DNA of 64,000 bases, from assembly GCA_008704415.1 (NCBI GenBank), contig VXIS01000030.1, positions 124,001-188,000 of the forward strand, in the 5' to 3' direction. Both the position numbers and the translations under genes were made by a program. The DNA comes from Sphaerosporella brunnea. Lineage: Eukaryota; Ascomycota; Pezizomycetes; Pezizales; Pyronemataceae. Positions 23,501 to 34,800 of this stretch are shown piece by piece (the first letter of the stretch is position 1; each line of letters starts with the position of its first letter). A model generated the notes under the pieces. It made no database searches, was not told the DNA's origin, and was given only the letters and a program-made list of their open reading frames with translations.

Positions 23501-25116
23501 GATGCACACCGCGCTGTAAAGCACGAAGGCTAGGAAACGCCGTGATAAGAAGCTGTTGGTGGTTTCAATACCCTCCATTTGGCTCCGTTGTCGATTTTGT
23601 TCACCGGCGGGTTCACACAAACGGATCGGCAGAAAAACCGCTCTCTGGTGCCGTTGGATAACTGTAATGACCTATCAGCCGCCGCGGCGATTTTCCCAGG
23701 CTTTAGAAGGAGCGCAAACACACCAAAAATCATGCATGCACAACAACAACCACGTGTGGAACCTGTATGGTCCCGGTTGGGCCACCATCACCAGGACCAT
23801 CGTTGGAAATGTGGTGATCATCGAGCAGGGAAGCCCGCTGGGCAGCAACTACCGGCCGCCGCCGCCACCGCACCACCCCCGCCCGACCGCCCGCCAATTG
23901 TTGCACGACCCCCTGCACCCCCTGAAAACCTGTCGAACCCTCCCGCGTCCCAGTTGTGCACCAGCAGCCGCGATCGGCCATTCCCTTCCGGGTAATGCTT
24001 TTCCAGCGAGATTTGCTGCTGTGGAGAGTTCCAGTTGCAGCTTTGGGTGGGACTCACGTTGATGGACCTAGCAACGCCATGTGCGCAGACCTGTGGGGCC
24101 CCGCACAACCGGGTGCAGTTGGTAGTTGGACCACAGGCGCCACGGGGACCTGCTCTCTCGGTTGACGCGGAGGCCAACCATGGCGCCTCTATCAATTCTG
24201 GCGAACTGGAGGGGTTGCTGGGTATAAGACAACCGCATCAGTTTCGCAGACCACGATGAAAGATATCTGTTGGAATTTCGGGCTTGTGCGCAAGCCGCGT
24301 GAGTGATCCTTAGTGAGGCTTGTTTCTACGGCGCTCTATTCTGTGTCAGTATAAGGGTAGAGAAAAACAATAGAACGTCAATATATCTCTTACGAAAAGG
24401 ATTCCTCAACTCTCTCTCTCTCTCTCTCCCTCCAGTCAAACAAAACATCCTCCAATTTCAACAATATCAGTGAAAACGAAATGCTGGAGCTGTGGTTATA
24501 CATAGCTAGAGCTCGATAGATCGCCACAGACAGAGCCGGATACGAGAGGCAGATGAGGCTGGAAGCGAGAGCCTTCAAACGAGAAAAGGCAGCGATCAGA
24601 GAGCAGACGAGAACCGGTTTCATAGGAGCCAGAGTGGCTGTCGGTGACAAGAAAGCTCATACGACGGACACGCAATGCATACGTGTTTCCGCGTGCAGCA
24701 TGAGCTCATGGTCATTGGTGGAATTAAAGGACCGGACAACCCAATTGTAATCAAGACTGGCTCCGAAACGGTAGACACCCTGCAGCCCATGACATCGGTA
24801 GATCGTCGCAATAGTGTTCGTCATCGTCTCAACATTGGAGTCGAATCTGAGCTGCGACCAACAGGTATCGCGCACACAAATTTGTAGCAGATTTGTACAA
24901 GCTATCAGTGAGGTGAGGTTTCGGACATTCATCCGCATCACACCAGGATGGACCCATATCCGCTGTCCCATCGACGATCTGAGTCGGTGCTATGTACGCA
25001 TACAAGACATCCCCCGTTGCGTCGTCCATCCGGCACTCAATTTGCGGCATTGAGCCAATTGGATTGATCCCACAAATCAGGGTTGACAGCGTGGCCTCCA
25101 GGCAGCGAGGCGATAC
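20501..25116. other. 4.6 kb without a recognisable gene
   Basis: Long frames occur on both strands at 22718-23459 (the plus one has an ATG at 22908, 183 codons), but neither shows a motif and the other strand is equally open. A TC microsatellite lies at 24410-24430. The region near 23730-24190 is proline- and GC-rich on one strand. Nothing can be assigned. Confidence 0.4.
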
Positions 25117-25124
25117 CCCTAGGG

Positions 25125-26436
25125 TTCAATAATTTGTAGTGTAAACGGCAGGACGTATATGGTGCCATCTGTGGTGCCGCCTATAGTGACACCCACCCAC
25201 TAAAGCTTTATATTGCGCGTCACCACAGTATTCGTGTCCTTTATACTACAAATTCGTGTCTTTCAAACTACAAGTTCGTGTCTTTTATACTGCACAGTTC
25301 GTGTCTTTCAAACTACAAATTCGTGTCTTTCAAACCACGAGTTCGTGGCCTTTAAACCACGAGTTCGTGGCCTTTAAACTACGAGTTCGTGTCTTTCAAA
25401 CTACAAATTCGTGTCTTTTAAACTACGAGTTCGTGTCTTTCAAACTACAAATTCGTGTCTTTTAAACCACGAGTTCGTGGCCTTTAAACTACGAGTTCGT
25501 GGCCTTTACACTACAAATTCGTGTCTTTTAAACCACGAGTTCGTGGCCTTTACACTACGAGTTCCTGCAAAAATGCCACGATAAACGCCACGATGCTAGT
25601 CACGATGGATGCCACGATAATTGCCACGATAAAAGCCCGTTAATTGTTCAATATAGACGATCTACAGGATCAAGACAAGCGCCACTACATTTGACACGAC
25701 GACTCCCACCACGGCGTTCTACAACATAGCCGGACTTCCTTGTAGCGAGATAGTGAAGGGGTGGAGACCGTCCGGGAAGCTTTGTTCCGTTGGTTGAAGT
25801 TCTGGGTCTGGGAAAAGTTAGCTAAGTTCAGCAACAGCATGAGTAGAAACTGACGGGGGCAGCAGCGGGAATGGGGTAGCGGGATCAGCTGTGTTCCGCT
25901 GCCTGTTAACTCCAGTGAGCTCTAGAAGCAGCACGATGTCAGCGGAATTGACTGTTCTGCTGCGCGTGGAAACTCACCCGTGGAGCACGAAACAAGCAGA
26001 GTGATGGCTGATGAAGGATGATTGGTGTTGAAGAATGATTGGTGTTGAAGGTTGAGGAAAAGAAAGGATGGAGAAGCGGAAGGCCGGAAATTTAAAGATG
26101 GGACAACCGCGGAACCTCCCGTCCCCTCAAATGGGCTTAGCTTTCCTCCAAATGTGGTGTCGTTCGTCGTGGCGAATTCGTTCTTGATGTGTCTGCTTCA
26201 CTTAATTTGGTGTGCCGTTTATCGTGGCGTTGCAAGCACGAACTGTGTCGTGACCCTTCCTTTTATCGTGGCTTTGACACCCTGGGTGGTGTATTTGGCA
26301 CGACACTTTCTCTATGCCACGACGATAAGAGGTTTTGTAGTTTAAATGGCACGACTTTGACACCGCGGTGTGACATTTAAACTACGTAACAGGCTTTTGT
26401 GGTGCCCTTTAAACCACACCACACCAAAATCTTGTA
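25125..26436. mobile_element. Candidate 1.3-kb TIR element filled with CACGA/TCGTG repeats
   Basis: The ends are imperfect inverted repeats (TTCAATAATTTG on the left, TACAAGATTTTG read inward on the right; 12 of 18 bases). They are flanked by near-identical octamers CCCTAGGG (25117-25124) and CCCTAGTG (26437-26444), the 8-bp size of hAT insertions. The left half is a 22-bp tandem array followed by spaced CCACGATAA motifs. The right half carries the inverse motif TTATCGTGG several times. No transposase frame is seen, so it would be non-autonomous. Boundaries and class are inference. Confidence 0.45.
25234..25564 (+). repeat. 22-bp tandem array, 15 units
   Basis: There are fifteen consecutive 22-bp units of the form GTGKCYTTYAAACYACRARTTC (consensus written with ambiguity codes; one unit has an extra base). 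The unit is not a multiple of three, so the long open frame across it has no coding meaning. Junctions create CCACGA-GT-TCGTGG inverted repeats. Confidence 0.9.
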
Positions 26437-26444
26437 CCCTAGTG

Positions 26445-28244
26445 GATACCGACTACCTGCTGAACTCCTCCCCACAGCGGGATAAACCACGTGAAAGCGC
26501 TGCCTACGAGGAACCCGTCGTATCCTCATTCCGCGGGATGTGGATTTAAAGATCAGGAGTTTTGCTACTTGTCCGAACAACAGGCTGTGTGTGCCACCCA
26601 CGGATCGCAGCTTATATACGACACGATGCAGCAGCCACCGCGAGCGCACTCCCAGTCAAACGCTAGTGAACGACGGCAAGGTCAATCAACATTCAGCGGA
26701 GAGAGCTTCTGCGGCTCTTATGAGGGGGACCGCGGGACGAACGGCTGACGCCAATGGTGAATGGGCAGGCTGCATCTCGAAAAATTGTGATTTCCAGCGA
26801 CTCACGCCTGGTGCAGTCGCCAGCAGAAGCAAATCCCTTACGGACTTACTCAGCTTACCATCTGGATTTAGTAGGTTCTCCTAAGGTTGCAACCGTGCAA
26901 TCTGATTGTGACTTGTTTAAGCATGCCGGCGACTTTCAAAAGATCCGTCACTCCTTGAAACAGAAGTTGAAGCACGAGGCTTGTGTTTTACACCACTCAC
27001 ACGGTTGATAACCCCAAGCTCAAATGAAAAGAATGCCACGCTGAGGAAAACGCGGCGACATATTTCCAACAGCTTCGTGGTAACCATCACTGTGCACCAT
27101 CCGCGCCGTTGCCGCCGCAACAATGCCCTCCGTGTCTGAAGCTAAAGGCGTTCAAGATCTGAGTACGTTTCAGCGAGTAAGAAAACGATACCAATAGACA
27201 CTGTCCTACGTCTACAAGAACTACTCTAGGGATGTACAGTGTTGGGAATTGTCGCACTACATACCTTCGAGAGTGCAATTGCAGCAGGCAGATAGAATCG
27301 GCACCTGGTCTCTGGAAAAAAACACAAGGACATGCGCCTGCTTCCTCCGCTAGGAAGTACATTATTTCGACCGCCTCTGGCTTGTAGATATCTGCGCGGT
27401 CTGTCTTATGCGGATACACATTATGAACCGTATCTGTTGCCGGGTTTCCTGCCTCGATTGTCAAGGAACCTCACATACCGTCGGCGGCGACAGGCGGTGG
27501 GGCGATTACGACAGGTACCCAAGATCACTACAGCGTCAGTTGTGGTAATAACGGGCTTCTGGTGGGTGGACCCGGTGCTCGCGTGCACCCAATTGACGCC
27601 ATCACGGTTACCCACCGGGACAATGGGAGGTTTTTCTGGTCGCGGTTTATTTTTCCTTTCCAGCAAACAAACGTGACGATGGGAGCCGAAAGGAGGTTAT
27701 TGATAACCACTACTGTTGTCGCTGTCAGGGAAATGACAATCTTATTTGTGGTCTGCTGCCCGTAGTGATGTAATAGTTGGCGTTGGTCCGGAGTAGCAAG
27801 GAGATCGGTCAGAAAATAGTTACATATCTTATCTTGAATTATCTGAAGCGCAAAGTTTTCATCTGAAATCTAATAATCGACTCTCGTATTGTACCCCACC
27901 GAGTATCGCTATGCCAATAAAATCTGCAAAAATAGACTTTGTACGTGTCGTACTGACCTGCGCCTTTCTCAGTGTTTTTCATGCTACCCATCTCGTTGTG
28001 TTGCATCTCTGAGTTCATTATCGCTGGTCAAGCCTTTGTGCATGGCAGGCTCATCGTGCACGCCTGCGATGACAGATTCCACACACACCAAAGAGAGAAA
28101 TGGACCACATCAAGAACAAAGGCGTGTATATTATACAGTACAGCAACAAATTTTTAAAAACCTCAAAAAAACAGAGTAAAAAACAAGTCTTCCAGTTGTG
28201 ATTATCAGCATCACTCGTGGTATCGTTCCTCAATGCCATCTTCG
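26445..28244. other. No recognisable gene
   Basis: Frames on both strands are short and overlap. No motif, splice pattern or repeat unit can be supported. Confidence 0.4.
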
Positions 28245-28979
28245 TCACGCCGAATGCCTCTCAGCCGGCATGCCCTCCTGCAGCGAAGCCAAGAATGCCG
28301 TGCAAACCTTCTTGACGACGGGACAGCTTGCCCCATCGGACCTGAGCCTGTCGATCAGCCCGCTCAGCCGTATTGCCGCGTCGGGGGATACAACCCCGAC
28401 GCGTACAATCGCATCGAGTTCGTCCGCAGGGGAGAATGTAACTAGTTCGCATGCAGTACTTTTGCCGACTTTGTTGGTGCCGGTTGAATGCGGGCAGATG
28501 GTATGACCGTCAGAAGAAAGACCGGCGTCTTCCAGCGCCATAACGATGCAATCTCGGCCGGCCGTGGATCCATGCAGCCAGGCCACGTCTTCCTGACGTG
28601 CGCCTTCCTCCTTCGCCAGAACAGAACTCTGGTCGTTCTGGGTGCTCGGCATGGTGGGCTGTTGCTGACCGGAGTTGTCAAGCAACTCAGCGGTCGGGGC
28701 TGGCGCTTGGAGGTTTTGAGCAGGGTTGGCTGCAGCAACAGGAGTAGGCGACGGAGCGGTGACCTCTCGCTGAACTCTCTGTATTTGCTCCTCCATCCGC
28801 GAAATCATCTTTCGAACGCTGGCGGTCTGGCGGTCAACCGCCCACCGATTGTTGCGATGCTGGAAACGTTCCCGCATTGGTGGACGAAGAGAGGGGGGCA
28901 GCATCGCCGCCAGCAGCTTGTATCGCTGCACGGACACGCTGTAGTCGTTCAATGCCGACTGAAGGCGGGGGTCGGACAT
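28245..28979 (-). CDS. Intact 244-residue protein of unknown function
   Basis: This single-exon frame starts at an ATG (28979) with context CCATCATGTC and ends in TGA. A TATA box lies about 100 bp upstream. The N-terminal third is basic and predicted helical (Y-K-L-L-A-A-M-L-P-P; R-K-M-I-S-R-M-E-E-Q-I-Q-R-V-Q-R-E-V could form a short coiled coil at about residues 53-72). A low-complexity Pro/Ala/Gln linker follows (about 73-125), then a C-terminal region with A-W-L-H-G-S, D-C-I-V-M-A-L-E-D-A-G-L-S, and a helical end (I-R-L-S-G-L-I-D-R-L-R). No signal peptide or membrane segment is seen. I do not recognise the family. The neighbouring Ty3 element inserted just upstream of its TATA box. Confidence 0.6.
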   Translation of the reverse strand: MSDPRLQSALNDYSVSVQRYKLLAAMLPPSLRPPMRERFQHRNNRWAVDRQTASVRKMISRMEEQIQRVQREVTAPSPTPVAAANPAQNLQAPAPTAELLDNSGQQQPTMPSTQNDQSSVLAKEEGARQEDVAWLHGSTAGRDCIVMALEDAGLSSDGHTICPHSTGTNKVGKSTACELVTFSPADELDAIVRVGVVSPDAAIRLSGLIDRLRSDGASCPVVKKVCTAFLASLQEGMPAERHSA

Positions 28980-29077
28980 GATGGATATGGTAGATATGGA
29001 GGTGGTTCGGTGTTTTCGACAGTTGGAGATAGTGGTTCACGAAGAGGATGAAGTGTTGGGGCAAGGAGAGCAGACAG

Positions 29078-29087
29078 CTATTTATAG
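29078..29087 (-). promoter_or_regulatory. TATA box of the 28979 gene
   Basis: CTATAAATAG on the minus strand lies about 100 bp before the ATG and is followed by a C/A-rich leader. The target duplication of the Ty3 element starts 25 bp further upstream, so the element has displaced everything beyond the core promoter. Confidence 0.6.
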
Positions 29088-29116
29088 TTGCGCAGAGGTC
29101 CCAAAGTGTCAGACCC

Positions 29117-29334
29117 TGTTGTGGGGAAGCATAGCTATCACCACAACGTGCCGCTAGCGCTAGGGGTTAGGTTTGCTATCTGGCGGGGTATATAGCTAGA
29201 GCTTCGCGTAGCCTTTAGAGAATCAACAACTCATTCTTCTTCTCACGTTCAATCCCATCTCCCATAGACCGTGCGGCACAGGACGTGCGCACGCTCGCCC
29301 AGAAACCTGTGTGGCACCTGCCGTGCACACAACA
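29117..29334 (+). repeat. 5' LTR of Ty3 element 1
   Basis: This 218-bp LTR begins TGTTGTGG, ends CACAACA, and contains a TATATAG box near 29189. It differs from the 3' LTR by G/A at the CGTGCGC/CGTACGC site. Confidence 0.95.
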
Positions 29335-29336
29335 GA

Positions 29337-29349
29337 TGGTAGCAGCACC
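29337..29349 (+). promoter_or_regulatory. Primer-binding site of element 1
   Basis: TGGTAGCAGCACC begins 2 bp after the LTR. The first 12 bases are the same as in element 2, and the TGGTAGC start resembles initiator tRNA-Met sites of yeast Ty1. Confidence 0.75.
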
Positions 29350-29588
29350 TTATCTCACCATCGTCATCGATCCAACACCCCAGAGCTATCACAAGCTAGC
29401 CCACAACCCTCCGTCACCTAAGAGCTCGCGCTTCCGCCACTCCCCTTCCTTTCCTTTTCTTTCTCTTCCAACCCCCACTCCTCTACACTCCTTTCCCCTT
29501 CAACACCATCTTACTATATCTTCAACGCACTCGTTCGAGCCTCGCTCCTGCTGCAGCAGAGCCAGCCGTCTTTTCTCTCGTTAATTTC

Positions 29589-32500
29589 ATGCCCCGGTAC
29601 AACCCAGACCGGAACGAGCGTGCAGCGAATCGAGCGAGATACCAAAACCACGACCAGAGAAACGTGATGTTCACCAACGCACAGGATAGCGACCTCACTC
29701 TTTTCCGTGGTACCGTGATCGGCCACCTCCACTCCACGGCATCCGAAGAAGTCGCTGTCTGGCACGAGGCAGCGCAGGAAGTCCGGGGCTTTCTAGGCAT
29801 TTCGAAGATCGTTTCCGCCGTCACGACAACCCTAGCTTTCAGCGCAGCTTCCCGACCTACTTTCGACCCCGAAGTGGACACCAGTATCAGCATTCCAGAG
29901 CGCGCCGACCCTTTCCCGCTTGAAGCTCCGCGGCCTCGACCTTGCCCAGTCGCAACTAATATCGACTTGCCCGATGCAAAATGCGCGGATGAAGTTTGGA
30001 CCTCCCCACAATGGCTCGACGACCCTTACACACCGCACTATGAGTACGACCTCCCCGAGGGTATACGAGTCCCAGATGTGTCAACTACAACGTACTCACA
30101 GGTAGTCATAAATAAAACCGACGATATATCGCCGGCACAAATCGAAGCCTTAACTAAGCTTGTCTGTCGCCATCCCTATCTGTTTAACGACGGAATGGGC
30201 TGCGTGCCCGAGCCCCCTCATGAATGGATGCGGCTACCAGTTGACCGCGCTTATGAACTCCGACTGAAGTCAAGCGGCCCCTACAAGCTGTCCAGAAGAG
30301 GAGAAGCCGCCGTGGATACCAACTTCGACGAATTACGTTACTACGGACGCCTGGAAGACGCGGTGGAACCCACGCCATGGGGCCTCCAAGTGTTTGTAGT
30401 CTACAAGAGCGATAAGGAACGACCAGTCATCGACATGCGCAAACTGAATGACGGCCTGGCCGGGGATTCATACCCACTACCACGAATGGAGTCAATCATC
30501 GACCCGTTGAAAGGCATGCGCTGGCTCGGCACCGTGGATATCACATCAGCGTTTTACCAACGGCTGTTACATCCAGACGATAGACACCGCGCTACAATCA
30601 TAACCCACCGTGGCGTCGAACGCTTTGCAACGACTGTCATGGGATGTAAGAATTCGGTCCAGCATCAGCAACGACTAATGGATAAGCGCGTGCTATCCAA
30701 GCTTTCCTGGAGAGGAGCATCGTGCTACGTCGATGACATAGTGCTTTACGCAGAATCCTTCGACAAGTTCCTGCAGATTACCGATGAAGTCTTCCGGCTG
30801 CTCTCGGACCTTGGGATAACCCTCAAAGCGCGCAAGTGCTTCCTCGGTTTTCACTCTGTAGAACTCTTGGGCTATTTGGTAGACCGCCTAGGACTGACGA
30901 CCACCGAATCGAAATCCGATGCTATCAAAATGATACCCTTTCCCTCCACGCTAGCGCAGCTCGAGTATTTTATCGGGTTAACGAACTGGAATAGACACTT
31001 GCTGCCTTACTACGCACAGAGGGTTGCCCCACTGCAGGAGTGTAAGACAGAGCTGCTGAAGCGCGGTCCACAAACCGGACGCTCGCGCAAGATTTACGCC
31101 AGCAAAACTCCCATTCCCGATGATGACGAGATCCTGAAAGCAGCTTTCACCGATCTCCGCGACGCCCTCGCAGCGCGCCCAAAGCTTCACCATGCGGAGG
31201 ATGGCAAACCCATTTACGCCTTCTTGGACACTTCTCGAGAATACGGCACCAGTCTCGCCGTTTACCAGCTTACCGGCGATCCCACCATTTACTGCCAAAC
31301 CCGCCTGGTGCCACTACACTTCTTATCGAAGCGGCTTACCCCTGCAGAAGCTAACTATTGGCCCACGGATATGGAGCTCTCCGGGTTGGTGTGGTCAGCA
31401 AAGAAGCTGCCCCCCTACATGGAGAAGTGTTTCGTGTGGTTCGTTACGGACCATCGACCAAATGTCGATATATTTGACATGCGAACTTCACAGACTACGT
31501 CAACGTCGCGATCGAACCTTCGACTCCAAACGTGGGGAATCTATCTCTCACAATTCTGGGGGAAGATGCAAGTGGTGTACAGCAAAGGCGCCCAGTTGGA
31601 CTGCCCGGACGCCTTATCCCGCCTGAAATGCGACATTTCGGCTCACGCAGCTAAGCTCCGCGAATGGGCGAGCTCCCTGGGAAAAGAACATGACACGGAT
31701 GAGTTTGAAATTACAGAAGCCTTCGCGATAACGCGCTCCGCTGCACTACCTGTCGAAGCTTCTATAAGCCCCGAAAATGCTTCTCCTAGCAGCGATTCCA
31801 CAATCAGCCAACCGACACCTGCTGTAGACGGTGACGCCACCCCCTCGGCTCCACCGCCAGTGGGCGTCACGATTGAAGCAACGGCACTATGCAAAGAGGA
31901 GCTGCGCAAGGCCGTTCGCGCCTCCGCTCGCTTCACAGCTATACGAGATCGCCTCTTGCAAGCACAGAAGTCAGTAGTCGACGGCGTTGAACGATACGAA
32001 CTGCCAGAAGTTTGCCAGTACGAGCTCCACGACGACATTGGGTATCTACGAGACCCAGTTACTTCAACCTTGCGGTTGGTTCTCGCAGGACCCGCGCTGC
32101 GCAAGCAGCATCTCGCAACCGCTCACACAGCTGCTCACTACGGATATGCCCGCATGATGGATGCGTTGAAACCATACTACTGGCCCTAAATGTCGCCCGC
32201 CGTGCACGATTTCTTGAAGCACTGTCCGGATTGCCGTCGCAACAAGCCCACGAACCATCGACCGTTCGGCCTCCTAAGCCCAATACCGGCCCCTCACGAG
32301 CCCTTCGACACATGGTCTATTGATCTTGTTACCGACTTGCCCGTCAGCCTTATCGACCATTGTGACGTCGCCTTCGACACCGTTATGACGGTGACAGATA
32401 AGTACACCAAAGCCGTACGTTTCCTGCCGGGCCGCAAAGACTGGTCTGCAGCCGAATGGGCCAAAGTGATATACGAGGGCGTTACACTCAACGGATGGGG

Positions 32501-33479
32501 GTATCCGCGTACGCTGATATCCGATCGCGATCGCAGGTTCCTTTCAGCCTTGTGGAATTCGATCCTGGAGCTGTCAGGCACCAAGCACATAACGACAACC
32601 GCGTATCATCCCAGCGCGGACGGTCAGGCAGAACGTACCAACTTCGCGCTTGAAGTATCACTGCGATTCTTCGTGAACGAATCACAGAATGATTGGGTAA
32701 CCAAGCTTAAGGTTATCGAGGCAGAGACGAACAACACACTCTCATCCGTGACCAAGAAAGCGCCGAACGAACTACTATACGGCAAAAAGGTACGCCTGAA
32801 CCTGACGGCAAGCTTATCGGAACTGCCAGCCGATGCCGACGAGCTATCGGTCCACAGAGAAGCCATCCGAGAAGACGCAGCCCGAGCGATCGCCTTCGCT
32901 CAGAAAGCCATGAAAGAAACCTACGACCAACGCCGTCAGAGTGGCATTCGGAGTTTCGAATCAGGATGGGCGTTCCTGAACCTGGGCGACGGGTATTCCG
33001 TACCCGGCATCCAGAAACCCAAGATCGGACCCCAGCGCATCGGGCCCTTCCGGATTGTTGAAGTACTCAGCAAAGGAAAGGCATACCGGCTAGAACTTCC
33101 GCCCCACTACCAAATCCACGAGGTGATCTCTATAGCACACCTAGAGCCAGCCCCCTGTCCGGGTTCCGACCCATACCAGCGCGAAACCCCCGTCGAAGAC
33201 CTCACGCCAACCTATCGTGACAGCGAGGAAGAATGGGAACTTGACGCTTTGGTCAAGAAGCGCATCACCGGGCGTGGTGCTAGCAAAGCAGTGGAATACC
33301 TTGGAAGATGGAAAGGCCACGGGCCAGAGTGGAACACGTGGCTCAAGCTCTCTGAACTGGAAAGCGCAAAGGAGCTAGTGGAGGACTTCGAGAAACAAGA
33401 TACCACCGCCAGGAAGGCGAAGAAATCCGCAGGGAAGGCACGAAAAGGAAGAAAGGCGAAGAACCTCGGGCAGGATTAG
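29589..33479 (+). pseudogene. Pol of element 1: RT, RNase H, integrase, chromodomain; one stop
   Basis: An ATG at 29589 opens an 866-codon frame: about 150 residues without known homology, RT (YVDD at residues 380-383) and RNase H (first Asp at 547; later T-D-M-E-L and V-T-D-H-R). The TAA at 32187-32189 falls inside the HHCC zinc finger of the integrase, between Y-Y-W-P and M-S-P-A-V. The same frame continues to 33479 with the C-x2-C of the finger, the DDE core (Asp 45, Asp 112, Glu 148 of the second part; 35 residues between the last two), and a chromodomain (A-V-E-Y-L-G-R-W-K-G-H and E-W-N-T-W). A single AAA-to-TAA change would explain the stop. Everything else looks functional. Confidence 0.85.
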
Positions 33480-33593
33480 TAAGGAGGACAGTATGTTTGC
33501 GCGGTGGGGTATTGAACGGTATAGTCCTTTGTTGCAGCCTTATTGTTTTGCTTTTTACAGCCGAGGGCGGCTGAAGATCATGTCCCGGGCGAC

Positions 33594-33811
33594 TGTTGTG
33601 GGGAAGCATAGCTATCACCACAACGTGCCGCTAGCGCTAGGGGTTAGGTTTGCTATCTGGCGGGGTATATAGCTAGAGCTTCGCGTAGCCTTTAGAGAAT
33701 CAACAACTCATTCTTCTTCTCACGTTCAATCCCATCTCCCATAGACCGTGCGGCACAGGACGTACGCACGCTCGCCCAGAAACCTGTGTGGCACCTGCCG
33801 TGCACACAACA
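33594..33811 (+). repeat. 3' LTR of Ty3 element 1
   Basis: Same length and ends as the 5' LTR, with one mismatch. It is followed by the GACCC duplication. Confidence 0.95.
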
Positions 33812-33816
33812 GACCC

Positions 33817-34800
33817 TGATTGTGTACCTGTACCTAGGGCTTGTACCCACTGCGGTAGAAAGGAAAGGAGTGATATTGAATGATGGCTAAGTAATGACAC
33901 TGTTGTATTTGTCTCTTCGGTCCCGAAATGTCTCTGCACAGTCGCGCTGGCACACAGCAGCTTTCAGCACACAATCGGAACCACAAATTGTAGCGGCTGG
34001 AATAACAAGCCGCACGCAAAAATTCTTGCAAAACCCCGTTCCTGGCACTGGATACAAGGGAAATGCCATATGAGCTTGCCCGCATCCTCAGTTTGAAAAC
34101 GTATCCGCAGTGTCTATAGTACAGCAACACCGCCCTGGAAGCAATGCCATCCTAATGCCCGTTTTTATCATGTGCTGACGGCGTACTGTGAGCTTTAACA
34201 TATTTGATACACCGCAGAAATGCAAGGACGCACTCGGCAAGTACAGCTCATCATGGTAAACATTATGGATGATGTTGGATATGCAAAGTGAGAATGGATT
34301 TGCCCCCAGCACTGCGATATTAATGCATGCACAGAACGACAATCAGGCGCAGAAGCGCCCATCTGATTCCATATCGACACACGGTGATTGGCACACAGAA
34401 CACCGCTTGTCACGATGTGCACACAGCCAAAGAAACATTCCATGTGATTTGCCTGTGCCACAGGTAAAATCGAAGCCGTCTTAAGCTCTTTGTGCATATT
34501 CACCGGTCACGCTGTTGACGTACGGACGAGGTTGAGAATGAGGATGCAGTAGAGTCCACGAATGGTCAGAGAAGGTAGTAGTCAGCAGAAGAAAATCATG
34601 CTATTGTCCACCAGAGCTCGGGTGCAGTTGGGTCGAGTGATTCCTGGTGGTGGCAGTCACGCGTGTGGCGGCAGTAGGGTTGCGCGTAGGGTTGCGGGCT
34701 TCGCGCCAAGAGAGCGCTCTTTTACCCAACCTCACGCCCCGTCTCACCTACATACCACACAACACGCTTGCACATTCATCTCATCGCAAATCCAGCCACC
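33817..34800. other. Spacer upstream of the coiled-coil gene
   Basis: There is no gene in the first 900 bp. The last 60 bp form a C/A-rich leader (ACACAACACGCTTGC...) before the ATG at 34801. No clear TATA box is seen. Confidence 0.45.

Larger units (their letters stand above)
29117..33811 (+). mobile_element. Complete gag-less Ty3/gypsy chromodomain element (4695 bp)
   Basis: The two 218-bp LTRs (TGTTG...CAACA) differ at one base and are flanked by a perfect 5-bp target duplication GACCC (29112-29116, 33812-33816). The primer-binding site follows the 5' LTR. The interior holds one coding region for RT, RNase H, integrase and a chromodomain, broken by one in-frame stop. No gag-like region, zinc knuckle or D-[ST]-G protease motif is present. 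The insertion is recent by its LTRs. Gag-less relatives of this RT type are known in fungi and probably depend on partner elements; that dependence is inference here. Confidence 0.9.

Noticed and set aside
25256..25465. Open frame over the 22-bp array
   Set aside because: The unit is not a multiple of three, so the frame is produced by the repeat and no periodic protein is conserved.
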